In this document: in pieces, positions 30,911 through 41,949 of the stretch
How positions within the stretch are numbered: the first letter of the stretch is position 1
Layout of the letters: every line of letters starts with the position of its first letter
Origin: Tretioscincus oriximinensis
Taxonomy: Eukaryota; Chordata; Lepidosauria; Squamata; Gymnophthalmidae
Assembly (NCBI GenBank): GCA_022410635.1
Contig: JAJVDF010000159.1
Coordinates: forward strand, 2,158,819-2,222,818
DNA: 64,000 nt
Reading direction: 5' to 3'
The notes under the pieces: generated by a model
Told to the model about the DNA's origin: nothing
Databases searched by the model: none
Seen by the model: only the letters and a program-made list of their open reading frames with translations
Program-made: the position numbers and the translations under genes

Positions 30911-30989
30911 TACCGCTCAAAACAATTAAGGGAACAGTTTAACATAACATGTTATGTTAAAAGTGTTCCCTTAATTATTTTGAGCAGTA
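30911..30989. mobile_element. 79-bp Tc1-type mini-palindrome (MITE)
   Basis: TA-flanked near-palindrome. CGCTCAAAACAATTAAGGGA is mirrored by TCCCTTAATTATTTTGAGCA, meeting at CATAACATGTTATG. From memory, ends of the form CTGCTCAAAA...AAGGGAACAC belong to a vertebrate Tc1-like family. Both arms are almost pure terminal repeat with no interior. Confidence 0.76.
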
Positions 30990-31074
30990 TATTTTAACTC
31001 TCATGTGTACAGGTGATATGAAATGCCATTCTGTGGACGGTGGAGTATTTTTTGTCTTTGTTATTTGATTTTCT

Positions 31075-31293
31075 CTCTGACCAGATGACCCCTTTGGGGG
31101 GGTGGGGGGGGTGAAAACCCGTTTTTTGCGGTGCCTCCCGTTTTTTCCTGTGGAAAAAATAATTTAAAAAAGATTTTTTTTTGAAAAAAAAAAATTTTTT
31201 TCAAAATATTTTCCTCAGCAAAAACCGTGAGGCACTCCAACCCGGGTTTCTAAACCACCACCACCCCAAAAAAAAGGGGTCATCTGGTCAACC
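31075..31293. mobile_element. FB foldback element
   Basis: Left CTGACCAGATGACCCCTTTG (outermost bases decayed), right AGGGGTCATCTGGTCAACC followed by TA. Inner arms GGTGCCTCCCGTTTTTTCC and AAACCGTGAGGCACTCC. Confidence 0.82.
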
Positions 31294-31504
31294 TATCTTT
31301 GGAATTAAAGAGTATGTGGTTTTGCCTAGGCCTGGCTGTTTCCCTGAAGAATGCCCTAAATTTGTACTATATAATCATTTTTTTAAAAAAAAAAATACAC
31401 ATTCCAAAAATATATGTACAATTCCCCTTGGCTAAAATAACTTATTTGTTTGTACAAATGAGAATTTTTCACCTTTATCCAGCCCCAAACCCACCCACAC
31501 CCCA

Positions 31505-31650
31505 CCTCCAGGACCCTGCTCTACAAACTACAACTCCCAGCCTGCACTTCAGTTAGTCCTGGTTGGGAGGATTCTTTCTCAGCCAATATGGACTCAGTGC
31601 TCTGTTCCACCCCAGACACATCTTTTCTGCTAAAGGAGAAAAATGGAATG
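31505..31650 (+). repeat. R3 repeat copy 3, partial
   Basis: AACTACAACTCCCAGCCTGC, TTCAGTTAGTCCTGG and CATCTTTTCTGCTAAAGGAG follow the same order as 28289-28395 in copy 2. Only the right half is present. Confidence 0.55.
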
Positions 31651-32497
31651 TGGGGTGGCAATGGATGAGACTTGCTATACAATTCCAAGTCTTTTTAAAA
31701 TCTTGTTTTCATTCTTTTATCTCTTCTTCCTTNAGCAGATGAAAGTGTAGCAAGTCGCTGTGTTCTGTATTTCCTTCTGGGAATTGCCCATCAACAGCAT
31801 TCTGTCCAATTCCAGTAACTCATTCCAGTTTCTTCTTCTTCTTCTCCCTTCCTATCTCCTTCCCTCCCTCTCATACCTTCTCACCTTCATAGATAATTAC
31901 ATTTTACTCTTTCATCCTTTAATATGTTTGGGCTGAGTAATATATATATTAACATGGTTCAATGAATATCCATTTCTCTTACCCTATTTAGTATCTTGTA
32001 CATTAATCTCATTCTTAGAAAAAGGAGGGGGGGGGTTGGCAGCAGCCAAGGACAGAACAGAAGCAGCATTTCCTAGAAGCATTTCACTACAGATCCCATA
32101 AAATTCTGGGAGCTAAAGGCTCCCACACCTTTTTACTGTATTAATGCAAACAAACAAACAAAAACGTGACCTTGGTTTCAAGCTGCTGCCCCCCCTCCCG
32201 ATTTTCAGCCAGAGTAGCAGCTTATTTATGCCCTGCCTTGTTCCAAGTACATGTGGAGAAATGCAGGAATTCTTGGAAATTCCCACCCTCATGACCTTTG
32301 TTCCTGAAAGCAAAAGGTAACTCTCATCCCAAATTCTAATAGACAACTCCTAGAATAAAAAACCAAAATATTGGACCTTCCTATCTCTATCACAGTTGTA
32401 TCCCCACAACTACATGTGGACAAAGGGTGGATTTAAAGCTATTATATAGCATAAAACATGTGAATGCCAGCTTTACTTTATGAGACTCTAGTTTTGT
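31651..32497. other. unassigned sequence
   Basis: A pyrimidine-rich tract lies at 31828-31890, a G run at 32028-32036 and (CAAA)n at 32148-32160. Nothing else recognised. Confidence 0.42.
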
Positions 32498-32570
32498 GAC
32501 TCTCTAAGGTGCAATGATACCTGCTTATTAGAAATCCTGATCCAGACTAACGCAACTATTTTTGCGTGAT
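32498..32570 (+). mobile_element. PLE 3'-end fragment
   Basis: GACTCTCTAAGGTGCAATGA and GATCCAGACTAACGCAACTA are the terminal PLE segments, close to 'CAGACTAACACAGCTATTTC' at 45472. Confidence 0.55.
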
Positions 32571-32724
32571 ATATTTCTCACTCTGAGGATGCTCTGTCCC
32601 CTTTATCTGGCTCATACTGTCTCACAGAAGCACAAAAACGTTGCTAAATAAGTTGTGGAACTAGTGGTATTTGCACACCTCAGTCAACTTGCAAAAAGCC
32701 TTGAAAATCTCCATGTGTGGGAAG

Positions 32725-33020
32725 AAGAATAGGAAGTACAACCCGTTTTTTATACCCCATCCTTCTTACCCGAAGAGACTCAGAGGGGCTTACAAGCTTT
32801 GTGGGTTTTTTGCCCAAAGGCTTAGAATTATTCCATCTTCCCCACTACATTGTGGTGGAACCTAGTAATCTATTTGCAAATGTCTTTGCTTTCGAACAGC
32901 AGGGNTGGCTGACGCTGAGGCCAGCAGAGGGTNCTCACCCACCCCAAAGTCAACCCATGGGCCTTGAACTTGATATCTCTGTTGAGACACTGAGCTCTTA
33001 ACCTCTTGAACCACCTGNTT
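32725..33020 (-). mobile_element. tSINE-2, near full length, diverged
   Basis: Minus strand: TTTTTTATACCCCATCCTTC, GAGACTCAGAGGGGCTTAC, GCAAATGTCTTTGCTTTCG, GAGGCCAGCAGAGGG, and the head to about 33020. Two or three Ns. Old copy. Confidence 0.8.
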
Positions 33021-33769
33021 TGACATTACAACTCCCCAGGTACCACAACTTTAGAGCCTCCCACAATGCCTAGGCTACCTCCTTGGAGACAGCTTCCTTC
33101 AAGGGAGTGGAGATTTGGCTTCAGACAACAGAATGCTAATAGAGGTGCCACAAAAATACTGGGACTGGCATTTAGCAGCTTTAAAGAATTGGGAAATGAG
33201 GAGTTTTTCACCAGGGGATGCAAGTTCTCTTTTCCACATCCATTAAAGCTACAAAACTCCTGTCCCAATCCTTTATGGTAACAAATGCCATGGACAATGA
33301 TAAGATATAAAAATGCAACACATTGCCTAGCAATCTCAATCCATGATGAGCATCATAAGGTATTGCTGCGCTTGCCTTACTACAATTCCTAGCATTCTCT
33401 GCGAGCCTTCCTACTATTCCCAAGCATTCTCTGCGAGCCAAGAGCCAGTGAACCTTTACATGTTGCCTGGAAGTCTCGTAAAAGTTGCCAAATTCAGCTT
33501 GTTCAATGTCCCCCAGAAAAGGTTCTTTCGGATTTTACAAAATTCCAGCTGTTGAATCGCACAAANTGTGGTGGCTAGAAATTCTACAGCAACGGACCTT
33601 TTTAGTGAGTACATGCATGGCCTCATGGGGCAGATTGAAGGTGCTGCTGCTACCAACTCAGCAGAAATCATGTGTGGGGATGTGGCATCTGATTGTGGAA
33701 TAAAACATAATTAAACAGATGGGTGTGAGACTCCAGCCAAAAGCAACTCATCCCCAAAAGTAAAAGCCA
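33021..33769. other. unassigned sequence with a short tandem duplication
   Basis: 33383-33438 holds two imperfect copies of CAGCATTCTCTGCGAGCC-type sequence following ACTACAATTCCTAG (33379). A related single copy lies at 56447. 33215-33265 resembles the dispersed segment at 36505. Confidence 0.45.
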
Positions 33770-33995
33770 ATCTTGTGGTTAGAGTGTCAGCATCTTACCA
33801 AATATACTTCCAATTAGATTCTTCACTTCTACATGAAGCTAGCTGTGTGGCCCTTGGGCTAGCTGCAGTTCTGCAAAGCTCTCTCAGACCCACAAAATAT
33901 CTGTTCTGAAGATAAGAACGGAAGGCAATATAGGCCACTTCAAGTCCCTTTAGTAGGATATAAAAATTAACTCCCTTCCTACTCCTACTCCTCTT
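33770..33995 (+). mobile_element. tSINE-1 with the BovB-like tail form
   Basis: TTGTGGTTAGAGTGTCAGC (head), CTAGCTGTGTGGCCCTTGG, CAAAGCTCTCTCAGACCC, then CACTTCAAGTCCCTTTAGT and a (CCTACT) tail. The tail differs from that of 60507-60720, which has the LINE-X end. Confidence 0.76.
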
Positions 33996-34299
33996 GACAC
34001 TTCACTAGAATCATTGTGTGAGTTGCTACTATCTGTGAAGGCGACTCAACTTTTCATTGGTTGTGTACCACCAAGTCATAGCCGACTCCTGATTGCTTGT
34101 ATGCTTGTTGGGGATATAATCCCTGCCATATTCTGGAAATACTGATATTCAGATTCAAATATTTAGGGGCTAAAACTAACCATTTTCTGTGTTACCAGGC
34201 AGACTTTGGATTTGAGTGGGGAAATGATCCAACTGGTCAAAAGCCAGACTGCGCATATATATCCTTAAAAACTCAGACATTCCTGGTATAAATGACTTC

Positions 34300-34440
34300 T
34301 CTTGTTTGCTACAGTGGCCACCTCTAGCAGTTGTCTAGTCATAGCTCTTCACAGCTCTCTTAGCCTCACCTATTTCACAAGATGTATGTTGTGAAGAGAA
34401 GAACAGAAGCTCATGTAAGCCACTGCAATTCAGTCCTGGG
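34300..34440 (+). mobile_element. tSINE-1 3' part
   Basis: CTCTTAGCCTCACCTATTTC, ACAAGATGTATGTTGTGAAG and GCTCATGTAAGCCACTGCAA follow the tSINE-1 body order. Head absent. Confidence 0.55.
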
Positions 34441-34534
34441 AGCTGTACAATAATCTCATACAGTCTCNGAGATAACATCCCCTCCTACATGATCTGAGGG
34501 GAATCTACAAAAAAAAATTCCCCACCTGAGTGCA

Positions 34535-34690
34535 GCCATTTTGACATCACTTCCAGTATTTGCTTCCCAGAAATAGCGCTTACAGATGAGGTCACTTCCT
34601 GTCCTGTCCAGGAAGTGACATGACTTTTGACATCGCTTCCTGTCCTGCCCAGGAAGTGACAACATAAAAACCCAGTGTGCACTTCCGGGA
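34535..34690. repeat. cluster of CACTTCC/GGAAGTG palindromes
   Basis: 34605-34620 region: TCACTTCCTG and CAGGAAGTGA form a perfect 10-bp inverted pair around seven bases. A second pair (GCTTCCTG/CAGGAAGTG) follows about 30 bases later, with further single CACTTCC sites at 34552 and 34680. CTTCC/GGAAG is also the core of ETS-factor sites; a regulatory role is speculative. Confidence 0.6.
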
Positions 34691-35639
34691 AGCTCCCAAT
34701 ACTGCTCTGATTCCTTCAAGTCGAGAAAAATCGAGGATCAACTATTTATTATACCTATACTACAACCAATTCCAGCATTTATATCCCCATTTAAAGTGAT
34801 TGAGTTGAGCTACCTTACCTGTTCCCTGAAAGGGGAAATGATATAAGGAAACGTTTGCAGCCTGAAATGAAACTACTCACTATCGGATATTGTTAGCTTT
34901 GATTTAGGAGTCATTGTGTGCTTTTTGGCCTGCAGTCTTTGGCATTTTGAAGCTGGCTTGGAACATCTGCTTGATCCCCATCTCTGTTTAGACTTGAAAA
35001 AAACATGCTAAAATTAAGGCATCTTTTTCCTTAGGATATGACAAGAGGAAATGAGTTGAGCTTTCTGCTGTCCTTTATGCAAAACGGTTTGAAAGTTCAT
35101 GTGACAGAAAAGAAACTGAAACGAGAAGACATTTTCCACTTCGCGGTACATAAAAAAAAAGTAAAATGAAAGAATAAGCTTCTCCAAACTCTTAGCAGCC
35201 ATGGATGCATTTTTTATGCATTAAAAAGAAGCAGGGAAAAAATTCCATTAAAGAAAAAGAACCACCAACAGAGAAGCAAAGCTTTTAGCCAGAAAAACCA
35301 GAATATAATTACCATCTGATTATGGATTTGGAAGATCACCATCATTCTGCTAAGATTGTGACACGGACTGCACCCCGCTGGTTATAGAAAAGGTTACCAT
35401 AGTGGCAGGATCCACCAATCTCATTGCTGAGCCAGGAGGCACATTCTGTGCAGGTATGCAGCCTTCGAGGCAGTGGNACTAAAGGTCCTCAGCCTCAACA
35501 TTTCTGCCCAGTGCAATTGATCACTGAACGAGAAATGGTAATAGAAAACGGCCATTTTCTGTGTGGACCACGATTTTACTCACATGATGATTGGGGAGGA
35601 AGTGGAGTAGGTTGTTCCACCCCTGTTTTCCAAGAACAA
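34691..35639. other. unassigned sequence
   Basis: No supported feature. Confidence 0.42.
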
Positions 35640-35840
35640 AGGAAATCGAAGCGGCTTATGTAATTTTCTGTTCTTCTCTTCACAACAAAAACTTTGTGCA
35701 CTGGTGGGGCTGAGAGAACCCTGAAGGACTGTGACTTATGCAAGGTCACCCAGCTGGCTTCCAGTAAAGAGTGCAGAATTGAACTGTAAGGTTGCCAGAC
35801 AAGAGTTGGACACTCCANCCGCAGCACCAGATAAAGGTAT
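35640..35840 (-). mobile_element. tSINE-1, diverged
   Basis: Minus strand: body GGGGCTGAGAGAACCCTG, CAAGGTCACCCAGCTGGC, then GGTTGCCAGACAAGAGTTGG and the decayed head at 35820-35835. BovB-like tail side at 35645-35670. Confidence 0.77.
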
Positions 35841-36261
35841 TGAATATTTTACAGGGTATTTTGAATAAGCTTTGCAGTCATATCTTACTTTAAAAACAGT
35901 TTCTGCCCTGTTCCTACATCTGANGTTGTTGTAGTTTATTCATTCAGTCATGTTCAGCTCTTCGTGTCTCCATGGATCATTGGACACATGAGCCCCTTTT
36001 GCCCTCTGCTGTCTCCCAGGGTTTGCCCAAGCTCCTGTTTATTGTCCATTGGCATTATTTATCCATTTCCCTGTTGTGCTTTTCTCTTTTTTCCTTCAGC
36101 CTTTTCCAGCATCAGAGTCTCTTCCAGAAAATTCTAGCTTCTCGTTGGTGCTATTCTGACATCCACTTTTAATCCGTCTTCTGTCCAGAAAAACTGGGCT
36201 AAATTAGGAAGGAAATGTTCTTAGTCTAGTTCTTCAGGACTGAAGATGGGTTAAACGTACT
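35841..36261. other. no recognised feature
   Basis: Unassigned, except for the TCTAGTTCTTCAGGACTGAA motif at 36222. Confidence 0.42.
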
Positions 36262-36375
36262 GAACCAAAACAGACTGCCCAAGTGCAATTGGTGGGCCTC
36301 TGTGTGAGGAAGAATGCTGGACTAGATGGGCTCTGGCCCCAGTCAGCAGGGCTCCTCTTATGTTTTATGTTCTAG
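36262..36375 (+). mobile_element. CR1-type LINE 3' end
   Basis: GACTGCCCAAGTGCAATTGG, GAATGCTGGACTAGATGGGC, AGCAGGGCTCCTCTTATG. Short terminal fragment. Confidence 0.78.
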
Positions 36376-37854
36376 ATGAGCATCACATCTTGCTGATGTT
36401 TGCATGTCTGCTGGGAGTGGCAGACTAAAATTGGGTAGGGAACATTCAGTCTGTCTGAGTAAGTTAAGGAGAGACACTTCAGNTCCAAATAAAAAAGGAA
36501 GCCATTTTGCAGTAGGAAGTTACCACAGGACAGTAGTTCTGAAGCTTTAATGGATGAGGGAAAGGAATTGTCATCAGCTGCAGCTTGTAATGTCTGCAAT
36601 ACTTCCACATCCATTAACGTTGCAAAACTTCCATCTTGTTTTTTCTCTCAAAACACCAGCCACCCTGTTCCAATTCCTTTCCTGTCCCTTGACTTTGCAT
36701 CTGGTTCCCCATTATGAGGTGTGAGACAAATTCTGCCACTTAATGAGCACTCAAAACACCGGTGCTCACAATGTGAGATCTACATATTCACACTGATGTC
36801 AGAACACACAGGCACACTTACAAATATACAGGAATTTTAAAAGTTCTGACACATACAAAGACCTAACTCCGAGGCGTTGGAGGAAGAGCAAGAGGTGTAA
36901 ATTATTCATGGTGTAGCATTTTCGTTTTCTTTTGTGGCTGAGTCTGAGAACCACAATATGCTGCAAGCATCTGCCTCATTATCTGTAAGAAACTTTAAAG
37001 ACTCTCTGCAGCCCTTTCTACTTTTCTTAGAAAAGCTTCTAAAGATATCCCAAAAGGATGTGCTTGGCTGTGAGGTTTAGGCAGCTGTGATGTTAATTGA
37101 CAGTTCCAAAAACTCTGTGAAGCAGGTTTTGCCTCCATAAGCAGTCCATTTGTCCCATAAAGCCCACATAATAATAGCCTGGTCAAGAGGAATAAGTTTC
37201 AGCAGGCCTTGGAGAAAGGAAACAACTAAAGGGAATGTGAAGGGAACTAAAGACAAAAAGATCCTGTCCCTTTCAGACAGAGCATTTGTATGAGTTTCCA
37301 TACACAGTAATTGCTGCCAGTCATCCATTACAGCAACTGATGGGCGTGGGGGCATCTAAGCTACAAAATAACTTATTCTGGACTCACTCTGTGGATTCAC
37401 ACAAGGTTGCTAGACTCTCGGGGGGGGGCTGGGACAGATAAACGAAATGGGCCTGGGAGCCTGGAAATTTAATTTTTATTATTTTATTTTACAAACGGCT
37501 GGGTCACTGGGGTCGCTGAACCTGGAGCTTCCACTTGCCCTATGGTAGCTACACCCTTGCATTTAAAGCACTCTTTACTGGATAAACTGTTTGGTAACTG
37601 GTTTGCTATAGTTTCTCGCGTAATACAGAAAGTTCATAGCAGCAATTATTTGTAGGTTTGTAGACAAGAAAGCACCTACAAGGGCAATACCCAAGATGGG
37701 CTCTCCAACTCAATGTGCCTTAAGCTTATTCTGTTCAANAAAGAGGGCTCAGGATCGTGCTGTCCACATGCCATTTTGGGCAGCACAGGACACAACAGTG
37801 GCTTCATTAGCCTGGAGTGGACACCAAGTTCTTTCTAGACTCCTTTCTGAAACA
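36376..37854. other. unassigned sequence
   Basis: Contains the dispersed segment at 36505-36660 (GAAGCTTTAATGGATGAGGG, CACATCCATTAACGTTGC). Otherwise nothing recognised in about 1.5 kb. Confidence 0.42.
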
Positions 37855-38075
37855 GGAGGAGGAGAAGGAAGGAAGTGAAGAAGCTTTTCTCAACTTGAAG
37901 GGAATAAAAGTAGCTTGCATAGCCTTCAGTTCTTCTCTTCACACAACACGTCTTGTGAAGTAGGTGAGGCTGCGAGAGCTCCAAAGAACTGGCTTCGTGG
38001 AGGAGTGCAGACTTGAACTGGGAGGCTACCCGATAGGACACAGACACTCTAACCACAACACCAGACTGGCCTAGT
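37855..38075 (-). mobile_element. tSINE-1 with the BovB-like tail form
   Basis: Minus strand: polypurine tail 37855-37880, AGTAGGTGAGGCTGCGAGAG, CTGGCTTCGTGGAGGAGTG, GACACTCTAACCACAACACC and CAGACTGGC. A short deletion removes the CACCCAGCTGG part. Confidence 0.82.
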
Positions 38076-38883
38076 GAAGTTTGAGCCTCTATGTCCCTGT
38101 GACTTTTCTAATTAAATAAAGATTATCGAGCCACCTCATTTCAAGGTCTTAATAGCTAAGGCCAACTCATCACGGTCACCACTTAGCCTAAGCCTTATCT
38201 TTATAAAAAAGGCCTTTCCAGTAGCTTCTTATCTTAATTTACACCTCAGTGAATATTTTAAGGCTTTACTGAGGCTAAATGAAATCTTCTGCCAACCCAC
38301 GCTTTGTAGGGCAGGTTTCTCAAGATCCTTTTCCCAGGAAAGTTCTGCCCAAATAATTGCTAGAAGAAAGGGAGTGGGGAGTGGGGAGTGCANTTCAGCC
38401 TACAAGGAAGCTGATTAATCCTATTCTAATCACATTTCCAAGGTCTGCCTCCAACAATGTTTAATATTTATTAATGGAAAGGATCCCAAGCNAAAAGACT
38501 GTAGCTGACAAATATTTATCAGCTGCAATTAAAAAGTAGTGTCTACGTAATCCTTTAGGACTGGAGTATTTCAGCAGTGTGTTGAGACGACGGTATATGT
38601 TGGACATCTATGCCTGGCTTATTCCCAGACGTTGAACCTATCCCTTTATCCAAACAGGGTCACTAATCCACTTGCAAGTTACACTTGCCAGATTATATAT
38701 ACAACCTACTGACTGGATTGTCAATTCATCAGAAAAAAGGCTGCCGCTGCATATGCCTACCGTGCAAGGACTGGGACGTGTGGATAGTTCTGACAAGAAA
38801 TTGCACGAGTGTTTATGCATGAATTGTATTTTAGCCATTACTAACCTGGAAAGTGGAACTAGCCAATTATATCTCATCACTTT
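38076..38883. other. no recognised feature
   Basis: Unassigned sequence with a triplicated GAGTGGG-type unit near 38370-38390. Confidence 0.42.
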
Positions 38884-38911
38884 AAATAAATAAATAAATA
38901 AATAAATAAGG
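38884..38911. repeat. (AAAT)n
   Basis: Seven tetramers directly upstream of the full tSINE-2; it may be the end of an otherwise lost LINE-X tail. Confidence 0.92.
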
Positions 38912-38922
38912 AAATCAGCAAG

Positions 38923-39285
38923 CACGGATAGCTCAGTCGCTTAGGAATTCGTCTCTCGCCTGGGAGATCGGGTTTCGAAGACCTGTGTGGGACGTGGGGA
39001 GGGGTGAGCACCTTCCACTAGCCTGTAGCTCTAGCCAACCCAGCTACTCGAAAGCATGAATTGTAAGAAATTGCAACTGACTACAAGTAGATACATGGGA
39101 ACCACCATAGCCTGGTGAGGAAGATACAATGTCAGCCTTCGGGTAAAATACCCTTCTAAGCCACTTTGAGTCCCTTTGAAAGGTGAGAAAAGCAGGGTAT
39201 AAGAACCAAGTTCTTCTTCGTCTTCTTCTTCGTCTTCTTCTTCGTCTTCTTCTTCGTCTTCGTCTTCTTCTTCTTCAAATGAGCA
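38923..39285 (+). mobile_element. tSINE-2, full-length reference copy
   Basis: The most complete copy in the window: head CACGGATAGCTCAGTCGCTT, B-box-like GGGTTTCGAAGACC, body GAGCACCTTCCACTAGCCTG, CTCGAAAGCATGAATTG, ACATGGGAACCACCATAG, end CCCTTTGAAAGGTGAGAAAA and AGCAGGGTATAAGAACC. The tail is (CTTCTTCGT)-like at 39210-39276. AAATCAGCAA (38914-38923) and AAATGAGCAA (after 39276) may be a target duplication with one mismatch. No protein; transcription would be by RNA polymerase III. Confidence 0.95.
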
Positions 39286-39319
39286 AATGAGCAAATAAAT
39301 AAATAAATATGTACATATT

Positions 39320-39635
39320 ATAAAAGCCATGTGGGAGAGTTTATCATTCTGAGGTATAACTGCCAATGACAGGGATTGGAAAGATACCCCAGGGTTCAAT
39401 ACTAGGAAGGAAAGGAAGGAAGGGAAGGAAAGACAATGGAAGGAATTGATGAAAGATGGAAGGATGGTAAAGAAGAAAAGAAGGAAAGAATGGAAATCGG
39501 AAAGAATAACGAAAGAAAGAAGCAGCATGTGAAATGGGATGGAACTGGGCAAGGGAGGAAAGCAAAGAATGGGTGGAGGGAGGGATGGGAGTAAGGGGGA
39601 GGAGGAGCTAAAGCCCATTGTGTAAATAAACAAAT
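39320..39635 (-). repeat. PPy repeat copy C
   Basis: Minus strand: GCTCCTCCTCCCCCTTACTC near the left edge, then a polypyrimidine core (39410-39600), then AATCCCTGTCATTGGCAGTT and ATACCTCAGAATGATAAAC at the right edge. The order matches copy A. The 200-codon minus-strand frame running through it into the tSINE-2 tail is low complexity. Confidence 0.82.
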
Positions 39636-40869
39636 CTTTGCTTTTTCATTTGATATCTTGATTTTTTTTTTCTGTATTGCACTCATTAATTTGGCCATAA
39701 TAGAAAAAAGATCTTTCTGCTCTTTCACTTAACAGGAGATAAGAAAGCTTGCATCGTTAGCTTGATTAATGGATCTTACAGTGCCCTGCTCTCCTTCACC
39801 AACATTACTGACACCATTTCATTAGGGGACTAAAATAAACCACAGAAATGACTTCAAGGGGCTGCTCTGACTCCTAACTTTTAATTCATCTTAAGCCTTG
39901 AAGAACCAGATCAAAATGGGGAAAAATCTGCTCTGAAGATGGATTAAAGTTATGCATCAGAACAACACCAAACCTCTGTAGAGCCTGTGACATTGGCCTG
40001 ATCTTTTTGAACAGAGGCGAGTTCAAAAATAGCTCTATATTTTGCAGATTTCTTAAGGTCAGATTCAGACACATACNTTTTATGCAACTTCAAATCCTGA
40101 AGATCTTAATTAAACCAGGGGAAAACAATTTCTTTCCTGCTTTAGTTTAGTTCCTCAGAACTGAAGTAGGGTTAAAAGTATGTGACCGATTCCATTCTAT
40201 GGAGCCACAGACTTTTTTCCCACTTGACTTTGAGGATAATTCTAGGGGAAATTATTTGTTCTGCTACAGTATATACTTCCAGCAAAATGGTCCAGTAATC
40301 CAGTGACCATCAACAAAATCTTTTAAGAGGGCAGGGATGTATTTTTGAATTCAACTGAGAGTACCTAGAAAATGTTCCCAAGATCAAAATTTCTAGCAAA
40401 GAGTTCCTGTAGCACTTAAAGATAGGGTTGCCATAAAAAAAACTGGATAAGAAAGCTTCAGCCATAGAGGATGTGGGAAAAAGGAAACTTTAGCAGGTGA
40501 AGCTGATAATGCCTGCAACATGAGTTGGTATTTTCTCTAACGAAAAAAGAAAGCATGAGTTTTCACTTATTAAGGTTGTGCCCAAACGCATGAGGAATGT
40601 GCAGTGAGCTTACCTGTCACCAGACACTTTACATCTGGTTATTTCATCAGTGCCAAAACCCTGGATGTGTGCAATTGGCACCATTTGTGCATGCACAGTC
40701 ACACTTTTGAGATGGAAGTGCACAGTATACTGTGCTACGTTCGGAAAAGCGCTCTGAAAGGCAATTTTTCCTTGTGTTTTTATATCGCACAATATAAAGT
40801 ACCTTTTCTTCACGCTTTCTTCCTTACACTGGTATGATGTGAGTGCCTCTGAACCGGGGTTTTTAAGAT
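39636..40869. other. unassigned sequence
   Basis: Contains the TTAGTTTAGTTCCTCAGAAC motif at 40144. Otherwise no feature is supported in about 1.2 kb. Confidence 0.42.
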
Positions 40870-41040
40870 TAGATAGTTTTAAGATATGATTAGACTAATT
40901 ATGGAGGCCAAAAGTATCCATAGCTACGTCTTGATAATACTTCCAGGAGAGCGCTTGGGTGCAACTGATTGGCCATGGCGTGAGACAAAAATGCTGGACT
41001 AGATGGGTTGTGACCCAACTCAACAGGGCTCTTCTTACGA
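40870..41040 (+). mobile_element. CR1-type LINE 3' end, diverged
   Basis: GCGCTTGGGTGCAACTGATT, AATGCTGGACTAGATGGGTT and CAACAGGGCTCTTCTTACG. The upstream edge is uncertain. Confidence 0.65.
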
Positions 41041-41064
41041 AGGCATGAAGAAAATAGTCTATTC

Positions 41065-41145
41065 AAAGAAGCAGGCATATTTTACAAAAGCTCATGCTTT
41101 TTGTTGTTAGTCTCCAAGAGGTTACAAGGTCCCCTTGTCTTGGAA
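41065..41145 (+). mobile_element. PLE 3'-end fragment
   Basis: AAAGCTCATGCTTTTTGTTG and AGTCTCCAAGAGGTTACAAG match the PLE 3' region; the hammerhead part is decayed. Confidence 0.52.
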
Positions 41146-41949
41146 TTCTGATTGCTACTGCCATCAAAGTCATCAAGGTCAGTTATTCCTATGGATTCAC
41201 CCAACTGTTCCACTTAGATGAAAATTCCAGAAATGCATGAGCTTTGCTGGTCTTAAAGAACCAAGAAGACAGGGTCTAACCTGGCTTAATGTTTTATACT
41301 TGGCCTCAAGCAAATTATTTGTAAGCAGTAAGGCCTCTTTTCCCACTTAAACTTTATTGAAATCTTGGGAGGGGAAACCTGTTGGGTGGGAAATAGGTTT
41401 TAAGATACAAAGCCCACAGGAGAAGTGTATATTCAGAAAACAATAAACGTATAAAAGGATAACTAAGACATAATTACATTTCAAATATTCACTCCTTTCA
41501 TTGTGTTGTGCATACATATGTCTTCACACAAGATAATTAAGCCAGCTATTAGAGGAAAATACAGCAGGGTCTAGNGTACTGTGCTTTAAAATATTTTTCA
41601 TTTTTTATGAATCATTAAAACACAAAATGCAGAGGGAAGGAATGTGGGGAAGGAGCTCATGATTATATACAGTTATTTGCAAATCTGTTATCAACATTCA
41701 AAGAATACTTTGTATACATTTTTTCTCCTGCTTTTCTTTTCTTGTTCTATGTTCCCTCCCTCTTTCTTCTCTGACTCTATGGCTGCAAACGCACTAGGGC
41801 TAAAAATGGATGTGACAATGGATACGCNGTTCTCTGTGTGCATTTGGTTACCAGTAAAACCAAATGTGGAGCACTCTCATGTTCCTCAGTACACACACCA
41901 TTCATTTGTGCTACGGCTTTTTTTGTCAAAACCCATCCTGCAAAAGTCC
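41146..41949. other. no recognised feature
   Basis: Unassigned sequence; nothing supported. Confidence 0.42.

Noticed and set aside
38923..39000. Possible tRNA gene
   Set aside because: A- and B-box-like sequences belong to a SINE head; no tRNA cloverleaf or gene end, and the same head recurs in many SINE copies.
39031..39633. 200-codon minus-strand frame
   Set aside because: Runs through the PPy repeat, a microsatellite and a SINE body; low complexity, not a protein.
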